A model generated the notes under the pieces. It was given only the letters and a program-made list of their open reading frames with translations. It was not told the DNA's origin and did not search any database. A program made the position numbers and the translations under genes. From Planctomycetia bacterium (GTDB taxonomy: Bacteria > Planctomycetota > Planctomycetia > Pirellulales > PNKZ01): a DNA stretch of 33,206 nucleotides. The stretch is taken from the NCBI GenBank assembly GCA_021413845.1, contig JAIOPP010000009.1:1-33206 (forward strand), given 5' to 3'. How positions within the stretch are numbered: the stretch's first letter is position 1; every line of letters starts with the position of its first letter. Shown piece after piece: positions 16,338 through 23,777 of this stretch.

Positions 16338-16667
16338 ATGCGGACCCTGATAGTACTGAACGCCTTCGTGCTGGCGATTGTAGCTGCATTCGCGTTCTTT
16401 AGGGCCTCAACCGAAATCTCGGGATTTGACGGAAGTGCAAGGGTAGGTGAACTCGGCAGAGCAAATGTGGTCGACTACGACAGGGCGGAGACATTTAAAC
16501 CCCAGTGGGCCGATGGAAGCGTGCATGTTCACATTGCACGATTCATTTCGGCATCGTACCTGTCGTCATTACTATTCGTTTCCGTGGTGGCAGCTTCCGT
16601 CTCGGCCGTTAACATGGCGTTCTTATTCTATTCAGCGGCGAACAAGACCGACGATCGTCGGAACTGA
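16338..16667 (+). CDS. Small membrane protein, unknown function (cassette gene)
   Basis: The 109-aa protein starts at ATG 16338 with AGGAG at 16327-16331 (6 nt spacing), the best ribosome site among these small genes. Helices lie at residues about 4-22 and 72-100; between them is a polar, His/Asp-containing loop (EISGFDGSARVGELGRA, then VVDYDRAETFKPQWADG) likely on the outer side. I recognise no family. The stop codon overlaps the left end of the attC-like site at 16666-16742, and the gene starts 62 nt after the CTTAGGC core, giving a compact single-gene cassette. Confidence 0.6.
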   Translation: MRTLIVLNAFVLAIVAAFAFFRASTEISGFDGSARVGELGRANVVDYDRAETFKPQWADGSVHVHIARFISASYLSSLLFVSVVAASVSAVNMAFLFYSAANKTDDRRN

Positions 16668-16742
16668 CTAAAAGTACCTTGCGAATGCCGGACTTAGCCG
16701 CCCTGCCGGCATTGGGCCTTCGGCAATCCCGGCGTGTTAGGC
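16666..16742 (+). other. attC-like recombination site
   Basis: The right core GTTAGGC (16736-16742) is perfect. The left core GACTAAA (16666-16672) deviates at two positions from RYYYAAC. The arms pair well: the reverse complement of the right side, CTAACACGCCGGGATTGCCG, aligns with CTAAAAGTACC...GAATGCCG on the left, with extra unpaired bases on one strand, as in true attC sites. The 77-bp length is typical. Confidence 0.65.
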
Positions 16743-16804
16743 TGCAACGGAGCGGTCTACGGCGAGTTTGGCTGATCCACCTCAACACTAGTTCGATACC
16801 GACC

Positions 16805-17344
16805 ATGATTTCACCTGCAAGACACTTGTTGTTCCGAGTGAGTTGGCTGCTGTTTGCGATCGCGGCGCTTGCCGATGGCACGAAGTCCCGCGCGCAGCAA
16901 GCGTCCGGTGCGCAGCAAGCGAACCAGCCGGTCGAGGTCTTCAAGCCCACCAAGATTTTAGCCCACAGTCGTTTGAATCTCTGGCTCGGCACGGAAGACT
17001 GCGTCGTGCATCTTTTCCTAGACCTGCCGAAGCGGGTTACGAAAACGACGACGGTGCCGCTGATCGGAGACCTCGCTGCAGGACCGAACGTGCAGCTATA
17101 CAAAATGCTGCGAGGCGGAGCCGCGAATCCGCCTTGGCCGAAGGAGCGCGACCACCTCTACCGGCAAGTGAAGTTGCGTTCCGGTTCAGCGGTCTGCAAG
17201 CCGACAGGCAAAGTCTACGATCATCACGGTGTGTACGAAGCAGTGGAATTCGAGATAACGCTCGAGAAGCTGGTCTTCGAAGACAGAGTGCTTCGAGTCG
17301 ACCGGCCGATCGTCGTCTTCTGGAACATGCCGCCGCCACCCTAG
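16805..17344 (+). CDS. Secreted protein of unknown function (cassette gene)
   Basis: The 179-aa product has a signal peptide (hydrophobic core LLFRVSWLLFAIAALA, cleavage near SRA-QQ at about 31). Next is a short repeat (AQQASGAQQANQ, from two copies of GCGCAGCAAGCG). The mature domain is beta-rich: KILAHSRLNLWLGTEDCVVHLFLDLP, VTKTTTVPLIGDLAAGPNVQLY, LRSGSAVCKPTGKVYDHHGVYEAVEFEI (in order, in pieces). Two Cys residues could form a disulfide. I recognise no family. ATG 16805 is chosen over 16679, which lies inside the attC-like site. The stop overlaps the left end of the next attC-like element. Confidence 0.65.
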   Translation: MISPARHLLFRVSWLLFAIAALADGTKSRAQQASGAQQANQPVEVFKPTKILAHSRLNLWLGTEDCVVHLFLDLPKRVTKTTTVPLIGDLAAGPNVQLYKMLRGGAANPPWPKERDHLYRQVKLRSGSAVCKPTGKVYDHHGVYEAVEFEITLEKLVFEDRVLRVDRPIVVFWNMPPPP

Positions 17345-17546
17345 CCGAACCAGCCGGCCGATTCATAGAACGTCGGAACTATGACCCGGGTGGCAGCAAT
17401 CGGCAATGCGGTCGATGTCGCCTTGAACGAGCAGCAGTACGGATTTGTCTCGGCTCACGATCTCAGGCGTGAGGTGGCTTCGAGCGCGATAGAATCTATG
17501 CGAGCCCGATCACTTCGAGCGGGCGGCTGATCGCTATCCGTTAGGT
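17344..17546 (+). other. Long attC-like element; right half well conserved
   Basis: The right core GTTAGGT (17540-17546) fits GTTRRRY. The right 85 bp (17462-17546) closely match the right part of the attC site at 25188-25309, including CTTCGAGCGCGATAGA and CTTCGAGCGGGCGGCTGATC. The left end GCCGAAC (17344-17350) is followed by CAGCCGGCC, which can pair with GGGCGGCTG. At 203 bp it is longer than normal, so the middle may contain an insertion. Confidence 0.5.
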
Positions 17547-17591
17547 AGCACACAGGCTTCACGATCGCCATCCATTCCCGGAAGGAGCACC

Positions 17592-17933
17592 ATGGCTAAG
17601 TATCTGATCTCATTTCCGAGCGCGGCGATGGTTGTGCCCGATGGCGAATGGGAAACCGTGGGCCGCGACGCACGCGCTGTGATTGAGGAGGCGAAAGCCG
17701 CCGGTGTTTACGTCTTCGCCGGCGGAATCGACGAAGACGTGCCCCCTATACTCGTCTCTGCCGACGGCGCGGTTGCCACGGGCGGCTATCCTTGGGCCCC
17801 CACGCTCGACGGCGGCTTCACCGTGTTGGAACTCCCTTCGCGCGACGAGGCCATCGCGTGGGCCGCGCGCCTCGCCAAGGCCTGTCGCTGCGACCAAGAA
17901 CTGCGCGTCTTCGGGCTCGACCCGCAGTCCTAA
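17592..17933 (+). CDS. YCII-related domain protein (cassette gene)
   Basis: This soluble 113-aa protein has the YCII/DGPF fold pattern: KYLISFPSAAM start, a helix with DARAVIEEAKAAGVYVFAGG, then TGGYPWAPTLDGGFTVLELPSRDEAIAWAARLA as strand and helix (in pieces), ending with a Cys-rich turn (CRCDQELRVFG). YCII-like proteins are small, ferredoxin-like and of mostly unknown chemistry; they often occur as single-gene cassettes. AAGGAG lies at 17582-17587, 4 nt before the ATG, giving a confident start. It lies 46 nt after the GTTAGGT core and 31 nt before the next left core, a clean one-gene unit. Confidence 0.82.
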   Translation: MAKYLISFPSAAMVVPDGEWETVGRDARAVIEEAKAAGVYVFAGGIDEDVPPILVSADGAVATGGYPWAPTLDGGFTVLELPSRDEAIAWAARLAKACRCDQELRVFGLDPQS

Positions 17934-17964
17934 GAGCAGCACTGAAACGGCGAGGGCAAGTGCG

Positions 17965-18025
17965 GCCTAACAATTCCTTCGAGCCGCACTCGCTTCGCGG
18001 GTCGTGAGATGTGAGGGAATTATGA
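17965..18025 (+). other. attC-like recombination site with degraded right core
   Basis: The left core GCCTAAC (17965-17971) is perfect and continues AATTCCTTCGAGCCGC, very like well-known chromosomal attC sites, with the typical loop CGCTTCGCGG. The right side GAGGGAATTATGA pairs AATTCC with GGAATT; its core ATTATGA differs at two positions from the GTTATGC used at 23771. Length 61 bp. An 18-codon open frame (MKNALLRLRR...) starts inside the right core and may be fortuitous. Confidence 0.6.
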
Positions 18026-18159
18026 AGAATGCGTTACTTCGCTTGCGCAGGATGGCCGAAATCCACGTCATTGATTAGATTCTACGGGGTAATTTCCAGC
18101 CTTTAGCGACTTCGATTCTCGTCGTCGCGAGTATCGCTTTTTTGCAGAGAAGCACATCC

Positions 18160-19377
18160 ATGTCGGACTCAGACCCACCGGCCATTTTGGGAGGACGCGC
18201 GAAATTGTGGCGTTCTTTCTGGATGATCGTTTCGACGATCGGTATCGCTGCAGTTGTCGTGTTGCTCGTTCGTCCGTTTAAAGTCGAATCACCTCCCGCT
18301 GCGCCGTTGCCAGGAAGTGAAAAAGCGGAATTGCCCTCAGTGCGCGTCGATGGCCCGGGAATGATTCTCATCGTGCCGGATTCGCCTCTTAGAGAACAAT
18401 TGTCGTTCTTCAAAACAGCACGCAGCAAAGTCACGTATCCATTGATGACGGTTACCGGCTCCGTACTAGCGCGAGTATCCAATGGAGAAGGGCCGATCGA
18501 GGATCGTTGGCAGTTCAGCACCGCGGAACTTTCGACGACTTACACCGAGTGGATCCGTGCGAAGTCCGAGGTCGATTTCGCCCAAAGCCAATACGATAAA
18601 ACTCGCGAACTCGTGAAGGCGGAAAACGAACACCTCAGCGCCGTGGTGAAGCGATTGCAACCGCTCAGCCAAGATGCCGCGGTCGCGACCGCTCAATTCA
18701 AGCAATCGCAAGCCGACCTTTTGAAATCGCAGATTCAAGGCGAAAAAGATGTTTTCTCTGCGCAGTCGACGTTGCGACAAGCGCAGAAGAGCAAGGCCGC
18801 GCTCGAGCGGCAGCTCTCCCAATCGGGCATCGAGCCGATTGTCTTCTCTCGAGCCGTCGCAAAGATGGTCTTGGTCGTCGCGAATGTTCCGGAAGGGCGA
18901 ATCTCACTCGTGCGCGAAGGTCAGAGTTGCCATGTTCGTTTCTACGGCTACCCACACGATCTATTTCCCGGGCACGTAGAATCGCTAAGCTCCGCAGTAA
19001 CGCAAGACCGTCGCACATTGCGCGTGTTGTTCGATCTCAACGACTCGAAGGACCTGCTCAAGCCCGGCTTGTTCGGCGAAGTGGGGCTCGGGACCGATGA
19101 GCGCGAGGCGGTGCTCGTACCGCCCGGCGCTTTACTGCACATCAATCGCGGGGACTACGTGATCGCGGCGCTGGGCAATCACCGCTGGCAAGTCGTGGAG
19201 GTGAAACTCGGGGAGTTGCACGGCGATCGATTCGAGGTCGTCGAGGGGCTCGCCGGCGATCGCGAGATCGTAGCCGCGGGTGCGATCTTGCTTAAGCCAT
19301 TGGCGATCGAAGCTCTCGGTTGGCAAGCGACCCCTTCGCCGACGCCGGTCACCGCGGTCTCGACGACGGGAAATTGA
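18160..19377 (+). CDS. RND efflux periplasmic adaptor (membrane fusion protein, HlyD/CzcB-like)
   Basis: The 405-aa protein has one N-terminal membrane anchor (residues about 19-38, FWMIVSTIGIAAVVVLL). A lipoyl-like half follows (ARSKVTYPLMTVTGSVLARV), then an alpha-hairpin coiled coil (about 125-225, rich in Gln, Lys and Ala), a beta-barrel domain (MVLVVANVPEGRISLVREG, YPHDLFPGHVESLSSAV, RTLRVLFDLND, LKPGLFGEVGLGT) and a C-terminal membrane-proximal domain (VVEGLAGDREIVAAGAILL). It would bridge the RND pump encoded 4 nt downstream to an outer-membrane channel. ATG 18160 is chosen over TTG 18142. It has no CzcB-type His-rich metal-binding extension. Substrate unknown. Confidence 0.88.
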   Translation: MSDSDPPAILGGRAKLWRSFWMIVSTIGIAAVVVLLVRPFKVESPPAAPLPGSEKAELPSVRVDGPGMILIVPDSPLREQLSFFKTARSKVTYPLMTVTGSVLARVSNGEGPIEDRWQFSTAELSTTYTEWIRAKSEVDFAQSQYDKTRELVKAENEHLSAVVKRLQPLSQDAAVATAQFKQSQADLLKSQIQGEKDVFSAQSTLRQAQKSKAALERQLSQSGIEPIVFSRAVAKMVLVVANVPEGRISLVREGQSCHVRFYGYPHDLFPGHVESLSSAVTQDRRTLRVLFDLNDSKDLLKPGLFGEVGLGTDEREAVLVPPGALLHINRGDYVIAALGNHRWQVVEVKLGELHGDRFEVVEGLAGDREIVAAGAILLKPLAIEALGWQATPSPTPVTAVSTTGN

Positions 19378-19381
19378 TCTC

Positions 19382-22300
19382 ATGATCGCAAACATCATCG
19401 CCTGGAGCCTATCGCACCGACTAATTATAGCCGCGTTGTCGATTGCCGTTTGCCTCGCCGGCGTGTGGTCGTTCACCCAGCAGCCGATCGACGCCTATCC
19501 CGACATCTCGGCGCAGCAGGTGTTGATCATCTCGAGCTATGCGGGTCGGGCACCGGAAGAGATCGAGCGACAGGTGACGATTCCGATCGAGCTGGCGATG
19601 GGAAGCGTGCCCGACGTGGCGGTCATTCGTTCGCGTACGATCTTCGGCTTGTCGATCGTCGGACTGGTGTTCAACGAAGGCGTCGATAAATACTTCGCGC
19701 GGCAGCGGGTGCAAGAGCGTCTGGCCGGGATCACGCTCCCCGACGGCGTACAGCCCGAGCTCGGCCCTCTCGCCACGGCCTACGGCGAAATCTACCGCTA
19801 TGAGCTCAGAAGCGATCGCGGTCATTCGGTGACGGAGCTGCGCACCCTGAACGATTGGGTCGTCGTGCCGCGACTGATGCGCACGCCGGGAATCGCCGAG
19901 GTCGCCAACTTCGGCGGCTACGAGAAACAATACGCCGTAAAGCTCGATCCGGGCCAGCTCGAGCGCTACGGCCTGTCGCTGGAAGACGTCGTCTCAGCCG
20001 TGCAGACGAACAACGCCAACGCCGGAGGCAGCGTCCTCAGACGCGGCGACATGTCGTTCGTCATTCGTGGCCGGGGCACCGTGGCGAACGAACAAGACAT
20101 CGAAGCGGTCGTCGTGAATACGATCGGCGGCACGCCGGTCAATCTACGCGACGTCGCCGAGGTCGAGCTCGATCATCGGATCCCTGCCGGCATCTTCGGC
20201 ATGAACGACAGACCCGAGGCGGTCGAAGGAATCGTGCTGATGCGTCGAGGTGAGAACCCATCGCGCGCCCTTGAGCTCGTTCGTAGCGAGATGGACGAAC
20301 TCAATGCATCGGTGTTGCCGAAAGGAGTTTCGATCGATCCGTTCTACGATCGTCAGTTCCTCGTCGACAGCACCTTGCACACGGTAACGCACAGCGTCGT
20401 TACGGGCGTGGCGTTGGTGCTGCTCGTGTTGCTGGCGTTTCTCGGCAGCCCCCGGATGGCGATCCTCGTGGTCGCCACGATCCCCTTTTCGCTGCTGTTC
20501 GCTCTGACGTTGATGTACCTGACCGGAATCCCGATCGGGCTTTTGTCGATCGGAGCGATCGATTTCGGCATCCTCGTCGATGGTGCGGTGATCATGGCCG
20601 ACAACATCGCACATCATCTTTCGCGGATGCGTAGGAAGGATCCGGCTTCGACCCTGACCGCGGCGATTCTCGCCGCCGCAACGGAAGTGGAACGGCCGGT
20701 GTTCTTCTCGTCGCTGATGATTATCTGCGCCTACGTTCCCTTGCTCACGCTTACGAGCATCGAAGGGCTATTGTTCCGCCCGATGGCACTCACGGTAATT
20801 TACGCGCTCATCGGCGCAGTGATCTTTGCGCTGTTCGTGATTCCGAGCTTGGCGACGTTTCTGCTCGGCCGCGGTTATACCGACTGGGAAAACCCGCTTC
20901 TAACTCTGTGCCGAATCCCTTACGAAGCGACGCTCAAACTGTTGATGAGGCTTCGCGTAGTCGTCGTCGGCGCCGTTGCCGTCTTGTTCGTCGCCGTCTG
21001 CGTGATGGTCGTGCCGAAGCTCGGCTTCGACTTCCTACCGTATCTCGACGAAGGAGTGATCTGGATTCGGGCCAATTTCCCCGAGGGAACCTCGCTTGAG
21101 CAAACGGCCGAGTACGGCAACCGGATGCGCAAGATCGTGCGAGATTTGCCTGACGTCACGTTCGTGATGTCGCAGGCCGGGCGCAACGATAGCGGCACGG
21201 ATCCGTTCGTGCCCAGTCGGTGCGAGATGATGGTTGGGCTCAAGAAAATGGACGAGTGGCAGTATCCCTCGAAGCAAGCGATCATCAATGAGCTCGGGCA
21301 CCGACTTCGTACGCAGTTTCCGACGACCCGCTTCAACTTCACGCAGCCGATCATCGACAGCGTGACCGAAGACACGAACGGCACGTCGGCCAACCTCGCA
21401 GTCGAGTTCTCCGGCAGCGATTCGGACAAGCTCTTAGACCTCGGCCGGCAAACGGTAGCCGTACTCCAGGCGGTTCCGGGAGCCGTCGACGTAAACATCG
21501 AGCAAGAGGGACCGCAACCGCAGCTCGTCGTGCAGCCCGATCGAGTGCGCTGCGCACGCTACGACACTCACATCGACGACGTGAACCGAGTCATCAATAC
21601 GGCGCTCGGCGGCGAGCCGATCGGCGTGCTCTACGAAGGAGAACGACGGTTCGACATCACGGCTCGCTTCGATCGCCGGTTTCTCACCTCGCCGCAATCG
21701 ATCGGGCAATTGCCGGTCTTCACTCACGACAAAGTGCCGGTGCCGCTCGCGCAAGTCGCCGATTTCGAGCTCGTCGACGGTCAGACGTTCATCGCCCGCG
21801 AAAGCGGTCGGCGGCGGATCACGGTACGTTGCGACATCGTCGGCCGCGATCAGGGGGGCTTCGTCGCCGAGGCGCAGAAATTATTCGCGGCGAAAGTAAA
21901 AGCTCCCGACGAGATTCGCGTCCGCTGGATCGGGATGTTCGAAAATCTCGAACGGGCCTCAAGGCATTTTGCATTGGTGATCCCGATCACGATGGTGCTG
22001 ATCTACATCTTACTCGTCGTCACGTTCGGCAATCAACGCGAGGCATTATTGGTGCTGCTCTCGGTGCCGCTCGCGTTCATCGGTGGAGCGATCGCGCTCT
22101 ATGTGCGCGGGATGACGCTGAACGTCTCGAGCGGCGTCGGTTTCGCGGCGTTGTTCGGCGTCTCGATCATGAACGGTGTGCTGATGGTCGAATGGATTTC
22201 GGCTTTGCGTACGCGGGGAGCGAAGCTCGAGCGCGCGATTCTCGAAGGGGCGGGAACTCGAATGCGGCCGATCCTCATGGCCTCGCTCGTCGCGATTCTC

Positions 22301-22477
22301 GGCCTGTTGCCGGCCTCGGTCGCCCACGGTCTCGGCTCCGACGTCCAACGGCCGCTCGCTACGGTGATCGTCTGGGGCCTCGTGAGCTCGATGCTACTGA
22401 CGCTCTTCGTCGTGCCGGTGCTCTGCCGGATGTTTATGGTGAAGGATCGCGACATGGTAACGGGGCCGTCGACTTGA
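19382..22477 (+). CDS. Heavy-metal-type RND efflux pump inner-membrane protein (CzcA/CusA family)
   Basis: The 1031-aa protein has the RND plan: first helix (IIAWSLSHRLIIAALSIAV), the porter-domain start DAYPDISAQQVLI, a large periplasmic domain, helices 2-6 (about 335-500), a second periplasmic domain and helices 8-12 (about 840-1020). Helix 4 carries DFGILVDGAVIMADN with Asp394, Asp400 and Asp407. In CzcA-type pumps the corresponding motif is DFG-x-IVDG-x-VI-x-x-EN, so the usual Glu is Asp here. RND pumps use the proton gradient to drive export. The family points to metal cations but no Met-rich cluster identifies Cu or Ag. ATG 19382 lies 4 nt after the adaptor stop, so the two are co-translated. 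No outer-membrane factor gene is in the window. Confidence 0.9.
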   Translation: MIANIIAWSLSHRLIIAALSIAVCLAGVWSFTQQPIDAYPDISAQQVLIISSYAGRAPEEIERQVTIPIELAMGSVPDVAVIRSRTIFGLSIVGLVFNEGVDKYFARQRVQERLAGITLPDGVQPELGPLATAYGEIYRYELRSDRGHSVTELRTLNDWVVVPRLMRTPGIAEVANFGGYEKQYAVKLDPGQLERYGLSLEDVVSAVQTNNANAGGSVLRRGDMSFVIRGRGTVANEQDIEAVVVNTIGGTPVNLRDVAEVELDHRIPAGIFGMNDRPEAVEGIVLMRRGENPSRALELVRSEMDELNASVLPKGVSIDPFYDRQFLVDSTLHTVTHSVVTGVALVLLVLLAFLGSPRMAILVVATIPFSLLFALTLMYLTGIPIGLLSIGAIDFGILVDGAVIMADNIAHHLSRMRRKDPASTLTAAILAAATEVERPVFFSSLMIICAYVPLLTLTSIEGLLFRPMALTVIYALIGAVIFALFVIPSLATFLLGRGYTDWENPLLTLCRIPYEATLKLLMRLRVVVVGAVAVLFVAVCVMVVPKLGFDFLPYLDEGVIWIRANFPEGTSLEQTAEYGNRMRKIVRDLPDVTFVMSQAGRNDSGTDPFVPSRCEMMVGLKKMDEWQYPSKQAIINELGHRLRTQFPTTRFNFTQPIIDSVTEDTNGTSANLAVEFSGSDSDKLLDLGRQTVAVLQAVPGAVDVNIEQEGPQPQLVVQPDRVRCARYDTHIDDVNRVINTALGGEPIGVLYEGERRFDITARFDRRFLTSPQSIGQLPVFTHDKVPVPLAQVADFELVDGQTFIARESGRRRITVRCDIVGRDQGGFVAEAQKLFAAKVKAPDEIRVRWIGMFENLERASRHFALVIPITMVLIYILLVVTFGNQREALLVLLSVPLAFIGGAIALYVRGMTLNVSSGVGFAALFGVSIMNGVLMVEWISALRTRGAKLERAILEGAGTRMRPILMASLVAILGLLPASVAHGLGSDVQRPLATVIVWGLVSSMLLTLFVVPVLCRMFMVKDRDMVTGPST

Positions 22478-22574
22478 ACCATTCGGGGCGGAACGCGCCG
22501 GAGGCCCCCGAGGACATTCACCTTTTTCGGACACCATTTCAAAATCCGCATTCGATCCTCTTGCGCCTACGGCG

Positions 22575-22592
22575 CACGGACATTTGTCCGTG
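22575..22592. repeat. Perfect 18-bp palindrome, copy 1
   Basis: CACGGACATTTGTCCGTG is an 8-bp stem with a TT turn, about 100 bp after the RND pump stop. A near-copy lies at 23679-23696, and both are followed by GCCACCCTGCGG (22611-22622 and 23696-23707), so this is part of a small dispersed element. It may form a transcript-end hairpin, but no T-tract follows. Confidence 0.75.
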
Positions 22593-22636
22593 AAGATATA
22601 GGAAGCCGGGGCCACCCTGCGGATTTCAGTGTTGCT

Positions 22637-22747
22637 GATTTGTCGCAACTTGTTTCATAGACTAAAATATCGATTTGATTCAGCCTAATATGCCGCGAAT
22701 TTGCGGTAATGTTTTATCGCCATTCGGCGGCCGAATACCTGTTCGGC
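22637..22747 (+). repeat. Dispersed intergenic repeat, long copy; right part attC-like
   Basis: A 111-bp relative of 16164-16276. Within it, 22683-22747 has attC features: left core GCCTAAT, TGCCGCGAAT pairing imperfectly with ATTCGGCGG, and right core GTTCGGC (22741-22747), the same heptamer as at 25303. The next gene starts 26 nt later. This suggests that the repeat family itself consists of diverged attC sites plus a conserved left flank. Confidence 0.55.
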
Positions 22748-22772
22748 CGCGCGAATCGGCAAGGGGGTGGTC

Positions 22773-23603
22773 ATGAGCGAACACAACCGCGCTCTCGAAG
22801 ATGAACGGCGCCTCATCGAGGAACAAGCTGGCGACCTCGCTGAGGAAGCCGCAGCAAATAAAGAGCGGCAGCGGCGGTCCGAACTTATCGAGATGGCCAT
22901 TGCTCAGAGCCCGCCGCAGTTTCACGGACACCTTCGGTCATTCCTCGACCGCGCGGTGAAGCACGAGGATCCGGAGTTCCGTCTCGCGTTGCAGGAGTTC
23001 TTCCTCAGGGAAGTGCCATACCGCGGCCTCGTCCGCGCCCTGCTGTACAACATTCGCAATGACGACGAGGACACGGTTCGTCGCGGACACAGATGGATCA
23101 TCCTCTTCCCTCCACCCTGTCCACTGGCCTTCGACGTCATCCGCCAAGCACTCGACACGGACGACGACTGGCGCGATAAAGCGTTGAAGTTGGTCTGCGA
23201 CTATGCACCGAGCAAGGAGAGTGCCGCCGAGCTACTGGCGGAACACATGCAGAGGGGCTCCGACCTAGCAGCCCTTGAACTCAGTGCCGTGGACCCAGAC
23301 GCACCGCGGCTGGTCGAAGCGATGACGGCGGCTTTGGGAAGGAATTGGGTTGGCTCCTTCATCACCTACTGGGAAGCCGGTCTCTCCGGGGTCGGCCTAA
23401 CGGCATGTGCCCTCGCTCGCTTGGGGCCGAAGGCGCGCGGGGCACTCCCCGCCTTAAGAGCAGCTGCCCTCGAACAACGCGGCCCCGATCAGACGGCGGC
23501 GTTTGAAGCTTATTCGATGTTGTGCGAGGACGAAGCAGACATACGCCGCCTGGCCGAGCAAATGAGCGAACTGGAAACAAACGTAGAACGACAAGACTAT
23601 TGA
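22773..23603 (+). CDS. HEAT-like helical repeat protein, unknown function (cassette gene)
   Basis: The 276-aa soluble protein starts at ATG 22773 after a GGGGGTGG ribosome site; GTG 22767 would add two residues. Residues about 5-45 are a charged coiled-coil-like helix (EDERRLIEEQAGDLAEEAAA). The rest is helical pairs of HEAT/ARM style: EDPEFRLALQEFFLREVPYR, DEDTVRRGHRWIILFPPPCP, DWRDKALKLVCDYAPS, LGPKARGALPALRAAALEQ, ending with an acidic helix. Such folds usually bind other proteins. I recognise no named family. It starts 26 nt after a GTTCGGC core, with the next attC-like site about 115 nt after its stop. Confidence 0.7.
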   Translation: MSEHNRALEDERRLIEEQAGDLAEEAAANKERQRRSELIEMAIAQSPPQFHGHLRSFLDRAVKHEDPEFRLALQEFFLREVPYRGLVRALLYNIRNDDEDTVRRGHRWIILFPPPCPLAFDVIRQALDTDDDWRDKALKLVCDYAPSKESAAELLAEHMQRGSDLAALELSAVDPDAPRLVEAMTAALGRNWVGSFITYWEAGLSGVGLTACALARLGPKARGALPALRAAALEQRGPDQTAAFEAYSMLCEDEADIRRLAEQMSELETNVERQDY

Positions 23604-23678
23604 AAGCTATCTGCCCGAACCTGGCGCTCTGGCAGACCGCGGGAACACGTAGGCTTTCTGAAGTTCACGCGTTCCGCG

Positions 23679-23696
23679 CACGGACATTTGTCCGCG
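23679..23696. repeat. 18-bp palindrome, copy 2 (one mismatch)
   Basis: CACGGACATTTGTCCGCG, preceded by GCG and followed directly by the shared GCCACCCTGCGG tail. Relative to copy 1 at 22575 the spacer between palindrome and tail is about 18 bp shorter. It lies just upstream of the attC-like site at 23719-23777. Confidence 0.7.
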
Positions 23697-23718
23697 CCAC
23701 CCTGCGGCCGGGACGTCA

Positions 23719-23777
23719 TCATAACAACTTCGCCGGGTAAAGGGTCTTATCAGGATCCGCGTAAGCACTCGTTATGC
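23719..23777 (+). other. attC-like recombination site with start codon in the right core
   Basis: The left core TCATAAC (23719-23725) and right core GTTATGC (23771-23777) bracket 59 bp. The reverse complement of the right arm, CATAACGAGTGCTTACGC, aligns with CATAACAACTTCGCC, leaving GTG unpaired on one side, as expected for attC. The central part GGGTAAAGGGTCTTATCAGG is nearly identical to the site at 24787-24845. The ATG of the next gene lies inside GTTATGC. Confidence 0.75.

Noticed and set aside
18022-18078. 18-codon open frame MKNALLRLRRMAEIHVID
   Set aside because: It starts inside the degraded attC right core and is too short to support without conservation data; mentioned under the attC site only.
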